A DNA stretch of 11,078 nt from Baffinella frigidus (GCA_026770585.1 MU646794.1:271538-282615), one strand, 5' to 3'; shown: positions 1 to 6,918, numbered from the stretch's first letter. Notes: generated by a model not told the origin, from the sequence alone. Numbers and translations: made by a program.

Positions 1-96
1 CCCCCCCCCCCTTCACACCTTCCCAAGACATCCTCCCACTAGGGGGGGGCAGTTGCGAAACAACGCGACAGGAACCGGCAGGTCGCAACGGCTAGA

Positions 97-210
97 GGGG
101 TACCTCGCTCTTAAGAAACTGCCTCCCCCTAGGACCCTACAGTATGACTATGCCTAGGGCTCTATGGTGGTCCCAGGGGGGGGGGCAGTCTCTTCTGCGC
201 GAGGTACCCC
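97..210. repeat. Foldback element FB1, copy 1
   Basis: Imperfect inverted repeat of about 40 bp per arm. The left arm 97-136 starts ggggtacctcgc and continues taagaaactgcct. The right arm 171-210 ends gcgaggtacccc. The spacer carries ggaccctacagta, which is shared with the second copy at 574-657. It is non-coding and MITE-like, with no transposase in the window. Confidence 0.75.
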
Positions 211-259
211 TGTAAGGGTCACTGGGCCCCGTAGCTAGTCCTCTACAAGACAGCTGATT

Positions 260-298
260 TGTACCACCGGTCGCCGGATTCCGGCGACCTCCAGTACA
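260..298. repeat. Short hairpin
   Basis: The inner arms ggtcgccgga (269-278) and tccggcgacc (280-289) pair perfectly around one base. Outer tgtac and gtaca also pair, with a 4-base mismatch between inner and outer stems. The gga-n-tcc centre recurs in the FB3-type foldbacks at 1702-1726 and near 4157. Confidence 0.6.
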
Positions 299-460
299 CA
301 TCACGGGGATTGGAAAAGGCGATTTGAATCCTCTCAGAGGACGATCGTAGAGGCCACAGGCCTGTGGATTGCTTGCTGTTCGGACCGGACCAGGAGCCCC
401 CACTCGGATTCAGTGAGAAGTCTCCTTCTCTCTCAGACCACTGGGTCAATGTGTCTCACC

Positions 461-492
<32 letters not shown>

Positions 493-493
493 G
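461..493. repeat. (AG)n microsatellite
   Basis: About 16 AG units with one interruption. It yields an REREREREG peptide in one frame, which is a repeat artefact rather than a protein. Confidence 0.95.
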
Positions 494-573
494 GCACGTG
501 GGTAACCGCGCGCAGAGAGACGTTTATAACCCGTTGGCCCCCTTTTATTACCACCAACACGGCCGCCATGTAT

Positions 574-657
574 CTCATAAGAAACCGCCCCCCCCTAGGA
601 CCCTACAGTAGGCCTGTAGATGCTTAGGGCCCTAGAGGGGAGGTAGTTTCTTATGAG
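574..657. repeat. Foldback element FB1, copy 2
   Basis: The arms start ctcataagaaaccgcc (574-589) and end ggtagtttcttatgag (642-657). The core ccctaggaccctacagta matches the core of the element at 97-210. It is followed at 657-667 by gcgaggtaccc, the reverse of the terminal motif of copy 1. Confidence 0.75.
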
Positions 658-667
658 CGAGGTACCC

Positions 668-1195
668 TTGTACTTCAAGTGCTGTGAGAGCGCAGTTTCG
701 TCCGGGGAGAGGCATTTTGAGGCATTTCTCAGAATTTCTCGTTTCTCGGACAATTTTTCGAGTCTCGAGATTTTTCGAGTCTCGGACTTCGTTTTTCGGA
801 AATTTAAAATTTCCCAGAAAAAGGACGTGAGGCCTTATCGATCGTCTTGATGGACCCGAAAGAGTAATCAGTTTCGAATAGAAGGCCTTAGATGCGGCCC
901 TAATTACATTGCATGTACGGTTTTGGCAACTGAAATCTCGAAACCGCACCCGGAGGGGGACGACTACGAAACACGGCTACAGTCCATCTAAACGATTTGT
1001 ACTAGAATCTCATCCAGTTGCATTGGATTCCAACCGCGTTTTGCCTTAAATCTAAGGCGAAAAGGGCCTCGGTCGCTGCTAAGTGGAAGGAAGAAAAGGG
1101 ACTCGGTCGGATCCCATTGAGTCGGGCCGGGGAGCTCACCTGTGGATTGTTCCCATCCCCTCGAGAGTGAGGTGGGCGCGGCCTTCGATGTGAGT
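668..1195. other. Stretch without recognised gene
   Basis: Contains an imperfect TTTTTCGAGTCTCG-type duplication around 755-790 and otherwise unremarkable sequence. Short open frames here on both strands have no recognisable motif and no codon signal I can defend. Confidence 0.5.
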
Positions 1196-1330
1196 GTAGA
1201 GCGGTGTGCCGAGAAGTTATGTCCACTTTTGAGAAATTTAGTACCAGAAATCGCTCAAAAGTGGTTATGCACGGCTCTAATTTTTCGATTTACCCTTTTC
1301 TGGTGGCCAGCTTCTCTGCACATCGCTTTA
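1196..1330. repeat. Foldback element FB2, copy 1
   Basis: The left end gtagagcggtgtgccgagaa (1196-1215) pairs with a right end containing cttctctgcacatcgcttt (1311-1329). The inner arms ccacttttgag (1223-1233) and ctcaaaagtgg (1254-1264) form a second stem. The same terminal motif (gagaagttggccac) is found in a better-preserved copy at 7421-7599. Confidence 0.7.
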
Positions 1331-1333
1331 ATA

Positions 1334-1367
1334 CAAAGCACCAAAGCACCAAAGCACCAAAGCACCC
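1334..1367. repeat. AAAGCACC tandem repeat
   Basis: About four direct units of caaagcac directly after FB2 copy 1. Confidence 0.9.
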
Positions 1368-1634
1368 AACACTCTAAAACTGCAGGGTCACGTCAGGTGC
1401 GAACAGGTTGTTCCAATTAGATCTACCGTGTTTTTCCATAAATGTCCCAAGAACATTTGGGCTTCCTGGGGGGCATTTAGCAAAATGATGTCACTAAGAG
1501 GTGTCCCGGGTGGGTTCACTGGAGAGGGTGGGTGGGTGTGGGTGGGGGGAGGGGTCAGGCAGAAGCTGGTTTTATTCACAACGTGCGTGGAGGGCTCCTT
1601 CGCGCCCGAGTCCCCGAAATTGAGGACACGCACC

Positions 1635-1772
1635 CACCCTGGAGACAACATATGGGCAAATCGGTGATTTCTCAAGTCAATTCCCATACGAATGTCTACA
1701 GAATGCACTCGGAATCCGAGTGCATTTGTGGGAGATGGACGTAAGATTTGACCCCAAGTTGCCTCCAGGGTC
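1635..1772. repeat. Foldback element, FB3-like
   Basis: Outer arms: caccctggagacaac (1635-1649) and gttgcctccagggtc (1758-1772). The centre is a near-perfect palindrome at 1702-1726 (aatgcactcgga and its complement around one base). Intermediate parts (gggcaaatc versus gatttgacccc) pair imperfectly. The organisation resembles the adjacent FB3 copy. Confidence 0.7.
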
Positions 1773-1777
1773 ACCAG

Positions 1778-1791
1778 GTGTACCGGTACAC
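1778..1791. repeat. Perfect 14-bp palindrome
   Basis: gtgtaccggtacac lies in the short gap between two foldback elements. It may be the joint end of the two elements or a recombination footprint; its function is unknown. Confidence 0.7.
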
Positions 1792-1794
1792 ACC

Positions 1795-1943
1795 CCACCA
1801 ACCCTCACGGGCGGAGCAAATCGACGATTTTCGATTTTCGATTCCAAGGCAAAATGGCTCCACGCACGCCGGAATCCGGCAGCCTCCAAGGGAAATACGT
1901 GACCTCAAATTCGACGATTTGCTTAGGATGGGAGGGTTGGTGG
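1795..1943. repeat. Foldback element FB3, copy 1
   Basis: Outer arms: ccaccaaccctc (1795-1806) and gagggttggtgg (1932-1943). Inside, gcaaatcgacgatttt pairs imperfectly with aaattcgacgatttgc. The centre is cgccggaatccggc. The gcaaatcgacgattttcga block is shared with the element at 4092-4228. Confidence 0.75.
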
Positions 1944-2745
1944 CCGTGTACAGGGGTACCTCGCCATCATCTCAGATGGTGGGGATCTACAAAGGATGAC
2001 GCCCCAGCGAACAGCCGTTTTTTATTTGTCACAGGAAAAATCCGGGAATTTCTTGCAGAGTCCGTCGGGGGGGGGGGCTTGAGCAACGCGGGTTTGAGGC
2101 GAAACGATGGTGCGAGAGAGGGGGCTGCCCCCCCCCCTTCTGTGGCTGCAAATCGCTGTCCTTGTGTGCGCTTCAGTCGTAATACGGTCCGATCCCTTTC
2201 CTCACTATCTCACAACCCTCTCCCTGTTTCCCTGGTGCACCGTTGCCCGACTGGCTCCCCTCTACCTGCATCTGCCGCTGCTCCCGAATCGGATCAGCGC
2301 CTGAGGGCAAGACAGGCTTGAGCAAGGGCGACCCGGGGTCGGGAATCTCGCGGGGTCGGAGGTGGCTCACACTGCAGGGGCTCTGACCAGCGCCAGGGAC
2401 CATGCCACCCCGATGGGTCGGCGCTGGTGATGCTAACGGCCATCCACCACCCGCCCTCAGAGGCCGACCTTCAAATCCCCCACCCCCTCCTGTTCCAAAC
2501 CGCCCGACCCGACACACGCGGGTTGGCCGCCCTCTGAGCCTGAGTCTGAGGTCTGGCGGCGCGATCCACATGCAGGTACTCGGTGAGCCTTTACCCGCAT
2601 AGCGGGCAGGGCAACGCGGAGGGGCGGACGCGGGAGGTTCGCGCCCCCGTCTCCCCCCACCCCTGCCCCTCCCGCGCCCCCTCGCCCCCCGCTGCCTCTC
2701 CCCCCCGCTGCCTCCAGAGAGAGACGGTGATGTTCAGCAAGAACG
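1944..2745. other. GC-rich stretch without recognised gene
   Basis: Holds another ggggtacctcg motif (1954-1964), a small hairpin near 1967-1983, a G run at 2067-2076, C runs around 2128-2138 and pyrimidine-rich sequence at 2640-2715. Several open frames cross it, including a hydrophobic one from ATG 2107 to the stop near 2304, but none matches a family I recognise. An upstream ALG6 exon could be hidden here; I could not identify one. Confidence 0.45.
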
Positions 2746-2747
2746 GT

Positions 2748-2776
2748 CTCTCTCAGGGTTGGACGCGCATGTTCGA
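2748..2776 (+). pseudogene. Decayed copy of exon A head 1
   Basis: ctctctcag is followed by ggttggacgcgcatgttcga, resembling the exon A acceptor and its DGTRMFG codons (GWTRMFE in this frame). Identity is lost after atgttcg. This is the most upstream and weakest of the series. Confidence 0.5.
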
Positions 2777-2828
2777 AAGAGCCTCGCAGGACTGAACTAA
2801 GCTGCTGCAGGTTGTTGGTGCGGTGCAA

Positions 2829-3133
2829 CCATGCGTGGTGATATGTTCCGTAGCAAAGGTCTCAGCCATACGTGGAGATCCTGCGAGAGATCTCATCCAG
2901 ACGAGTATTCATAATGAATACGATTTCGGGGATCTCCGATCCGATTCTCGTGCATCTCAAGGCTCTAAATGAAGTCTAGATATATGACTGTCTTATTTCT
3001 ACCGCTAAGATACACCAAAATCGTATTCATTATGGATACTCGACGGGATTAGGTCCCGCGTGGTTCCCTTGAATAAAAAAGGGCAACCCATTCCGCGAGA
3101 GGCCTTTGTTACGGAACATACCACCGCGTATGG
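2829..3133. repeat. Long foldback element FB4
   Basis: A 305-bp inverted repeat. The outer arms 2829-2863 and 3099-3133 share tatgttccgta and caaagg on opposite strands. The inner arms 2901-2926 and 3018-3042 share cgagtat and cataatgaatacgattt. A single tatgttccgta arm fragment recurs alone at 4570-4581, so the element has been broken and reused. Confidence 0.75.
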
Positions 3134-3154
3134 CTGCTGAGAAAATCCTCGATA

Positions 3155-3172
3155 TGTTTCTCGCAGGATGGG
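3155..3172 (+). pseudogene. Copy of exon A acceptor 2
   Basis: tgtttctcgcaggatggg matches the acceptor and first codons of the exon A series. It diverges straight afterwards into agagaccgaac. A reverse-strand match to the same motif (ctgcgagagatc) sits at 2881-2892 inside FB4. Confidence 0.5.
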
Positions 3173-3228
3173 AGAGACCGAACATGAAGTTGCTCTCGCA
3201 CTTTGATTCAAAACAGTTGACTTCAAAC

Positions 3229-3397
3229 GATCTCATCCGGCCAGGTATTTAAATTAAATGCTCGGGAGTTCCCCAAATGTACGAAAATTACTACACACGA
3301 TCTTTCGGACACGAATCTTTCATCGCTTGTGTAGTAATTTTCGTTGCATGGGGAACTCCGCCGAGCATTTAAATCAAATACCTGACCGGATGAGATC
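3229..3397. repeat. Foldback element FB5, copy 1
   Basis: Arms about 70 bp long. The left arm runs gatctcatccgg, caggtattt, taaatgctcgg, gttcccc, cgaaaattactacaca. The right arm is the matching complement, ending ccggatgagatc. The loop is about 30 bp. The TACTACAC/GTGTAGTA block next to the loop defines the family and recurs at 3440, 3625, 5133 and 7947. Confidence 0.85.
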
Positions 3398-3403
3398 CTG
3401 GAT

Positions 3404-3437
3404 TTGTCTCTCGCAGGATGGGACGCGGATGTTCGGG
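3404..3437 (+). pseudogene. Copy of exon A head 3
   Basis: ttgtctctcgcag (acceptor-like, AG ends at 3416) is followed by codons reading DGTRMFG, then diverges at 3438 into an FB5 element. It keeps the exon A frame up to the breakpoint. A usable decoy acceptor is plausible but unproven. Confidence 0.7.
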
Positions 3438-3439
3438 TT

Positions 3440-3569
3440 TTATCCGGCGAAACCTATTTTTCTTTCATGTGATGGCGACTACTACACATTTTTAAATTTC
3501 TAGTAAGGACGAATTGTGCAGTAATTTTCATTGCCATCAAATGAAAGAAAAATAGGTTCCCCCGGATAA
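3440..3569. repeat. Foldback element FB5, copy 2
   Basis: The terminal ttatccgg (3440-3447) pairs with ccggataa (3562-3569). The arms share aacctatttttctttcat and gatggc, with TACTACAC next to the loop. It begins directly at the break of exon A copy 3. Confidence 0.85.
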
Positions 3570-3624
3570 GGTTGTTGGTGCGGTGCATCCATACGTGGTA
3601 CGTGGTACCCAACATCCTGGATTT

Positions 3625-3795
3625 CATCCGGACGAGTATTTTCTGAAAACACGATTTTAAAAGTATTTTCAACGAAAATTACTACACGATTTGCCTGTAC
3701 TTTTTAAAATGGTCACGTCCGTGTAGTAACTTTCGTTGCAAATCGGATCGGAGATCCCCGAAATCGTATTTTCGGAAAGTACTCGCGCGATTAGA
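3625..3795. repeat. Foldback element FB5, copy 3
   Basis: The left arm (catccggacgagtatttt, then caacgaaaattactacac) pairs with a right arm that holds gtgtagtaactttcgttgca and ends near actcgcgcga. The right arm also carries cggagatccccgaaatcgta, which occurs in FB4 at 2921-2940 in the other orientation, so FB4 and FB5 share sub-blocks. Confidence 0.8.
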
Positions 3796-3797
3796 TT

Positions 3798-3831
3798 TCT
3801 CTCTCGCAGGATGGGAAACGCGACGGTGTTC
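3798..3831 (+). pseudogene. Copy of exon A head 4
   Basis: tctctctcgcag (AG ends at 3809) is followed by gatgggaaacgcgacggtgttc, a copy of the exon A head with a small insertion that breaks its frame. Confidence 0.6.
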
Positions 3832-3841
3832 TCGCACTTTC

Positions 3842-4003
3842 ATAGGGTAACGTCCTGAAAATGGGGTAGTTAGGCCTACGGCATTGCCTAGGACCTCCTA
3901 CCGTAGGCCGAGGGATCCTAGGACCAAAAAGTCTCGGCCTACGGTAGGAGGTCCTAGGCAATGCCGTAGGCCTAACTGCCCCATTTTCAGGCCGTTACCC
4001 TAT
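3842..4003 (-). mobile_element. 162-bp palindromic element FB6, copy 1 (inverted)
   Basis: A near-perfect inverted repeat: 71-bp arms from ataggg to gccgag around a 20-base loop. Its loop is the exact reverse complement of the loop in copy 2, and its ends are swapped in the same way, so the whole element sits in the opposite orientation. It has no coding capacity and would depend on an enzyme encoded elsewhere. No clear target duplication is visible. Confidence 0.85.
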
Positions 4004-4040
4004 TAACTTTGATTTGGATAGTTGCCAATCGAAAATCTTT

Positions 4041-4077
4041 GATTTGTTTCTCGCAGGATGGGACGCGGGTGTTCGGG
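4041..4077 (+). pseudogene. Copy of exon A head 5
   Basis: gatttgtttctcgcag (AG ends at 4056) is followed by codons reading DGTRVFG. It then breaks into ttgttggtgc, a short block also found at 2812, 3572 and 4230. Confidence 0.65.
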
Positions 4078-4091
4078 TTGTTGGTGCCACA

Positions 4092-4228
4092 ACCCCTCAC
4101 GGCAGGGGCAAATCGACGATTTTCGAATCGGGATTTCAAGGGGGTTGAAGTCGGAATCCGACTTCAACGGCTCCAATTCCCCTTGAAATCGGGAAATCGA
4201 AAATCGTCGATTTGCCCACGCCGTAAGG
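4092..4228. repeat. Foldback element FB3, copy 2
   Basis: The left arm (acccctcacggc, gcaaatcgacgattttcga, gatttcaaggg) pairs with the right arm (cccttgaaatc, tcgaaaatcgtcgatttgc, gccgtaagg). The centre is ttgaagtcgga around one base with its complement. It matches the block structure of the element at 1795-1943. Confidence 0.8.
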
Positions 4229-4284
4229 TTTGTTGGTGCGGTGCTCCCCCTAGCGGCCCCGCCGGCAGGCTAGTTGCCCCCAGG

Positions 4285-4317
4285 GAGAGAGAGAGAGAGC
4301 GAGAGAGAGAGAGAGAG
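4285..4317. repeat. (GA)n microsatellite
   Basis: About 16 GA units with one C interruption. A small hairpin of cccccaca and tgtggggg follows at 4333-4351. Confidence 0.95.
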
Positions 4318-4395
4318 GCACACACACTCTCCCCCCCACATGATGTGGGGGCCCGATGCTCGGGGGAAGCTCTACCGGAAATTGACGCCACGCTA

Positions 4396-4557
4396 ATAGG
4401 GTAACGTCCTGAAAATGGGGTAGTTAGGCATACGGCATTGCCTAGGACCTCCTACCGTAGGCCGAGACTTTTTGGTCCTAGGATCCCTCGGCCTACGGTA
4501 GGAGGTCCTAGGCAATGCCGTAGGCCTAACTACCCCATTTTCAGGCCGTTAGCCTAT
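4396..4557 (+). mobile_element. 162-bp palindromic element FB6, copy 2
   Basis: Same length and arms as the copy at 3842-4003, in the opposite orientation. The arms are almost identical to those of copy 1, implying recent spread or exchange. Confidence 0.85.
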
Positions 4558-4593
4558 GAATGCGTGGCGGTATGTTCCGTACCAGAATCAAAT

Positions 4594-4664
4594 GTTGATT
4601 TTCTGTAGACTTAAAAATATCCGTGTCGGTAGGCTCAACCCCCCTTAACAAATACATCATATGG
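4594..4664 (+). repeat. 71-bp dispersed direct repeat, copy 1
   Basis: Runs from gttgattttctgtagactta to atcatatgg. A copy of the same length occurs at 6274-6344 with a few substitutions. Both copies end in front of an exon-copy fragment. Function unknown. Confidence 0.85.
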
Positions 4665-4668
4665 AAAG

Positions 4669-4690
4669 GTCTCTTGCAGGATGGGATGGG
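4669..4690 (+). pseudogene. Copy of exon A acceptor 6
   Basis: gtctcttgcag (AG ends at 4679) followed by gatggga resembles the exon A head and then runs into the 67-bp repeat. Only the acceptor and about two codons remain. Confidence 0.45.
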
Positions 4691-4745
4691 TCCCATCCTA
4701 TTTGAATCAAAGTGCGAGAGCACCTTCTCGCGTTTGGAGAAGAAA
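4679..4745 (+). repeat. 67-bp direct repeat, copy 1
   Basis: Matches 4891-4957 with one difference by eye (a/c at 4714). It begins with a small palindrome, aggatggga and tcccatcct, which overlaps the exon A head motif. Confidence 0.9.
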
Positions 4746-4747
4746 TC

Positions 4748-4799
4748 AGTAATTTTAGGTGCCATCAAATGAAAGAAAAACAGGTTTCCCCGGATAAGT
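4748..4799. repeat. Half of an FB5 element
   Basis: Contains cagtaattttaggtgccatc, then aaatgaaagaaaaacagg and ccccggataag. This is the right arm of FB5 without its left arm. Confidence 0.65.
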
Positions 4800-4890
4800 T
4801 TCCGCTCTCGACAAGGAGCTCTGTGCGGCATCTCTCCTCATCATCCAAGACTTGGAGGCCTGCAATGCAGGCCTGAATGTGTCTGTGGCA
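4800..4890 (+). repeat. Block duplicated upstream of exon A, copy 1
   Basis: Shares ccgctctcgacaaggagctc, gcatctctcctcatcatcca and gcaatgcaggcctgaatgtg with 5266-5388, the sequence that leads directly into exon A. It ends in a gtggcag acceptor-like site. This is a duplicated intron 3' end. One frame reads LDKELCAASLLIIQD, so a lost coding origin is possible but not recognised. Confidence 0.7.
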
Positions 4891-4900
4891 GGATGGGATG
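4880..4900 (+). pseudogene. Copy of exon A acceptor 7
   Basis: tgtctgtggcag (AG ends at 4891) precedes gatgggatggg. The upstream 40 bases match the true exon A acceptor region, but downstream it enters the 67-bp repeat instead of exon A. Confidence 0.6.
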
Positions 4901-4957
4901 GGTCCCATCCTATTTGAATCAACGTGCGAGAGCACCTTCTCGCGTTTGGAGAAGAAA
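4891..4957 (+). repeat. 67-bp direct repeat, copy 2
   Basis: Near-identical to 4679-4745, with a start-to-start distance of 212 bp. Confidence 0.9.
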
Positions 4958-4971
4958 GCATTGACTTACGC

Positions 4972-5029
4972 CATCCTGGATTTGTCTCTGGCAAGATGGG
5001 ACGCGCGCATGTTCGGGGACTATGAGGCG
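4972..5029 (+). pseudogene. Longest decayed copy of exon A head 8
   Basis: catcctggatttgtctctgg leads into a head that follows exon A as far as atgttcggggactatgaggc. Compared with exon A it has CAA in place of the acceptor CAG, a 2-base insertion before the ATG that shifts the frame, and a break after gaggcg into unrelated tgacctccgtc. It is therefore disabled twice over. Confidence 0.8.
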
Positions 5030-5132
5030 TGACCTCCGTCGCGACCTCCGTCGTGGGCCTCTGCGACAAAGCCGACGACGTCTTGGACGTACACTTTCAG
5101 TGACGGCTGCACGCCCTGACAGAAGACGGATC

Positions 5133-5237
5133 TTATCCGGGGAAACCTATTTTTCTTTCATTTGATGGCAACGAAAATTACTACACAATTCGTTCTTATT
5201 AGTGATATTAAAACATTTGTGTAGTAATTTTCGGTGC
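5133..5237. repeat. Foldback element FB5, copy 4 (right end truncated)
   Basis: The left arm starts ttatccgg, then aacctatttttctttcat and gcaacgaaaattactacaca. The right arm is kept only to gtgtagtaattttcggtgc, then switches to agctgcacgcc. The flanks gctgcacgccctg and cagaagacgg occur on both sides (5106-5130 and 5239-5263). The element may sit between a flanking duplication, or the flank was copied with it. Confidence 0.75.
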
Positions 5238-5293
5238 AGCTGCACGCCCTGGCAGAAGACGGTATCCGCTCTCGACAAGGAGCTCTGCAGAGC

Positions 5294-5336
5294 TCGACTG
5301 GTGCTACGGAGTAGGGGGAGGTGTCTTATCCAGGCA
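5294..5336 (+). pseudogene. Copy of exon A tail and donor region
   Basis: tcgactggtgctacggag followed by tagggggaggtgtcttatcc closely matches 5462-5502, the end of exon A plus the first 34 bases of its intron. It interrupts the duplicated block that precedes exon A. A downstream exon edge has thus been copied upstream of its source. Confidence 0.75.
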
Positions 5337-5388
5337 TCTCTCCTCATCATCCAAGACTGCAATGCAGGCCTGAATGTGTCTCTGGCAG

Positions 5389-5468
5389 GATGGAACGCGT
5401 ATGTTCGGGGACTATGAGGCGCAGCGCCACTGGATGGAGCTCACGATTTCGCTGCCTGCGCACGACTG
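5389..5468 (+). CDS. ALG6: ALG6-type glucosyltransferase, internal exon A
   Basis: Internal exon of an ER-membrane GT-C glucosyltransferase that transfers the first glucose from dolichyl-P-glucose onto the lipid-linked Man9GlcNAc2 oligosaccharide. The frame starting at GAT 5389 reads [15 protein letters not shown] then [12 protein letters not shown]. The block G-D-[YF]-E-A-Q-R-H-W-x-E-[IL]-T-x-[NS]-L-P-x-x-x-W-Y is the first lumenal loop signature of ALG6; ALG8 instead has DFEVHRNW. The left edge is set by tctctggcag ending at 5388, with an in-frame TGA at 5371 blocking a longer exon. The right edge is GT at 5469-5470, leaving two bases (TG) that exon B completes to TGG (W). Family members usually have LPV here; this exon has LPA, whereas degenerate copies downstream keep LPVRDWY. 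The donor GTACTACGG is far from the usual GTRAGT. Family identity is seen in the sequence; the exon borders are inferred. Confidence 0.85.
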
Positions 5469-5683
5469 GTACTACGGAGGAGGGGGAGGTGTCTTATCTA
5501 GGCAACCGGAAAGCATATCTTGCGGTTACCGGCAGTCTCAAAGTCAATTATGTATGGGCATTTCCGGCAGCTTTTGCCGATTTCAAGGGAAAATAATAGA
5601 TAGACGCAGGGCGCAAAACGACATGTAGCTCTCCCGCGTAGTACCATTGGGTCTTCCTTGCGATAATTCTGTTGAAAACACAC

Positions 5684-5811
5684 ACCACGCCAGATTCCAG
5701 GAAGGTGTCGCCAAAAGACAATTTCTCCTGAAGACAGATGTTTTCAAAAGTCAATACCGTACCAGGGTACGGTATTAAGGCAGTCACCACCCTGCTCCAA
5801 TCTGGCGTGGT
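5684..5811. repeat. Foldback element FB7, copy 1
   Basis: The ends accacgccagatt (5684-5696) and aatctggcgtggt (5799-5811) are perfect complements. The centre taccgtaccagggtacggta is also palindromic. It contains gttttcaaaagt, shared with the second copy at 6946-7071. Confidence 0.8.
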
Positions 5812-5865
5812 ACCAGCCTGACTTACTTGAATGGGATTTTAAATCTCATATTACTACACGTATCA

Positions 5866-5912
5866 CGGATGGATGGAGCTCACGATTTTGCTGCCTGTGC
5901 GCGACGGGTACC
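5866..5912 (+). pseudogene. Copy of exon A tail
   Basis: The sequence from 5872 reads WMELTILLPVRDGY when translated, a copy of the exon A tail. It follows a ttactacac fragment of FB5. The tryptophan before the splice site has become glycine (gactgg to gacggg). Confidence 0.8.
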
Positions 5913-6087
5913 GTTCCACACGGCGGACTACGGACCTTTCATCAAAAGTCAACTTACCCTGCGGGCAGTTAACTTTAAGGATTTTCTCATGCAAATTTGG
6001 TCACGTTACCGCTGAATCTGGGGGTCCAGAAACCCGTGGAACCCACCGTGTGGTATGTCTTAGGGGTTGAGGGTTTAGGCTACGCTA

Positions 6088-6222
6088 GACCTGAGGGTGG
6101 TCAATCGCAAAAGTCAACTCCTCACTGCCGCGAGGTCAACTTTTGGAAGAATAGCCCGTTTTCGGGCTATTCTGCAAGGGTATCAACTTATGATTGCTCC
6201 CGGTCACGTCTCAAGTAGAGTT
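6088..6222. repeat. Foldback element with strong central hairpin
   Basis: The centre is a perfect 10-bp stem, gaatagcccg (6149-6158) and cgggctattc (6163-6172), with a TTTT loop. The outer parts (caatcgcaaaagtcaac and gtatcaacttatgattg) pair imperfectly. The outer limits are approximate. Confidence 0.6.
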
Positions 6223-6244
6223 GCCTCTGGTAATCCTGTAACGG

Positions 6245-6258
6245 CACTGGATGGAGCT
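6245..6258 (+). pseudogene. Fragment of exon A tail
   Basis: cactggatggagct matches the HWMEL codons of exon A, then diverges. It sits just before the second copy of the 71-bp repeat. Confidence 0.5.
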
Positions 6259-6273
6259 CCTGAAAAATCTAAA

Positions 6274-6344
6274 GTTGATTTTCTGTAGACTTAAAAGTAC
6301 CCGTGTTGATAGGCTCAACGGTCCTTAACAAATCCATCATATGG
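6274..6344 (+). repeat. 71-bp dispersed direct repeat, copy 2
   Basis: Partner of 4594-4664, with a handful of substitutions and no length change. Confidence 0.85.
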
Positions 6345-6368
6345 TGCGCCACTGGTATCGTTGGGGTT
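6344..6368 (+). pseudogene. Fragment of exon A tail (VRxWY)
   Basis: gtgcgccactggtatcgttg resembles gtgcgcgactggtaccattg at 7315-7334. It reads VRHWYRWG, a mutated copy of the VRDWY end. Confidence 0.5.
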
Positions 6369-6480
6369 CGAAAGACAACTGCATCTGTTCCCTCATCAGC
6401 GTTTTTAGTTAATTACACTGCGAGCCTCGAGATTTTGCAAAAGTCAACTCCCCCACAAATCTGTCAATTTAAGAAACGAG

Positions 6481-6497
6481 GTACACGTTACGTGTAC
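6481..6497. repeat. Short palindrome
   Basis: gtacacg and cgtgtac around tta. It is preceded by cgag, so it resembles the ggtacctcg end motif of FB1. Confidence 0.5.
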
Positions 6498-6640
6498 TTT
6501 TTTACTGCACATTTGCAGGTGAGTTGACTAATACAAAAACTTCGCCCTGGCAGTGAACTAGGAGGCCTTGCTAAATTTACTATGCCCCAACTAATTTCTT
6601 CTATGCAACCTCCTATTGAAAATGAGATGCGGCCGCACCT

Positions 6641-6789
6641 CCTAGCTCTGTCCCACTTGATTTCGCCTCATCATTAAAAACATTTAGCCGTAGATGGACA
6701 CTTGATTTGTACTGGAGATCCTCCTTTAAAACCAAAGATGGCGGTTAACGGTTTTTGATCATGAGACGAAATCAAGAGGGACAGAGCTA

Positions 6790-6791
<2 letters not shown>
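6641..6791. repeat. Foldback element FB8
   Basis: The left arm 6641-6671 starts cctagctctgtccc and continues cttgatttcg. The right arm 6761-6791 is its complement, ending ggacagagctagg. The internal halves also pair weakly. It abuts the telomere-like array directly. Confidence 0.8.

Positions 6792-6918
<127 letters not shown>

Noticed and set aside
598-620. LGPYS reading in the FB1 cores (also near 131), similar to the PYSG that precedes exon A's block in ALG6
   Set aside because: It lies in a palindromic core, lacks the following glycine-rich codons, and has no splice context. Judged coincidence.
2107-2304. 65-codon hydrophobic open frame starting MVRERGLPPP, a possible signal-anchor exon
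   Set aside because: No motif I recognise, no supported splice sites, GC-rich low-complexity surroundings. I could not show it is the ALG6 N-terminus.
2810-2827. ttgttggtgcggtgc block (also 3572, 4230), reading LLVRC like the ALG6 first membrane segment
   Set aside because: Only five residues, out of frame with following codons, and located at foldback junctions.
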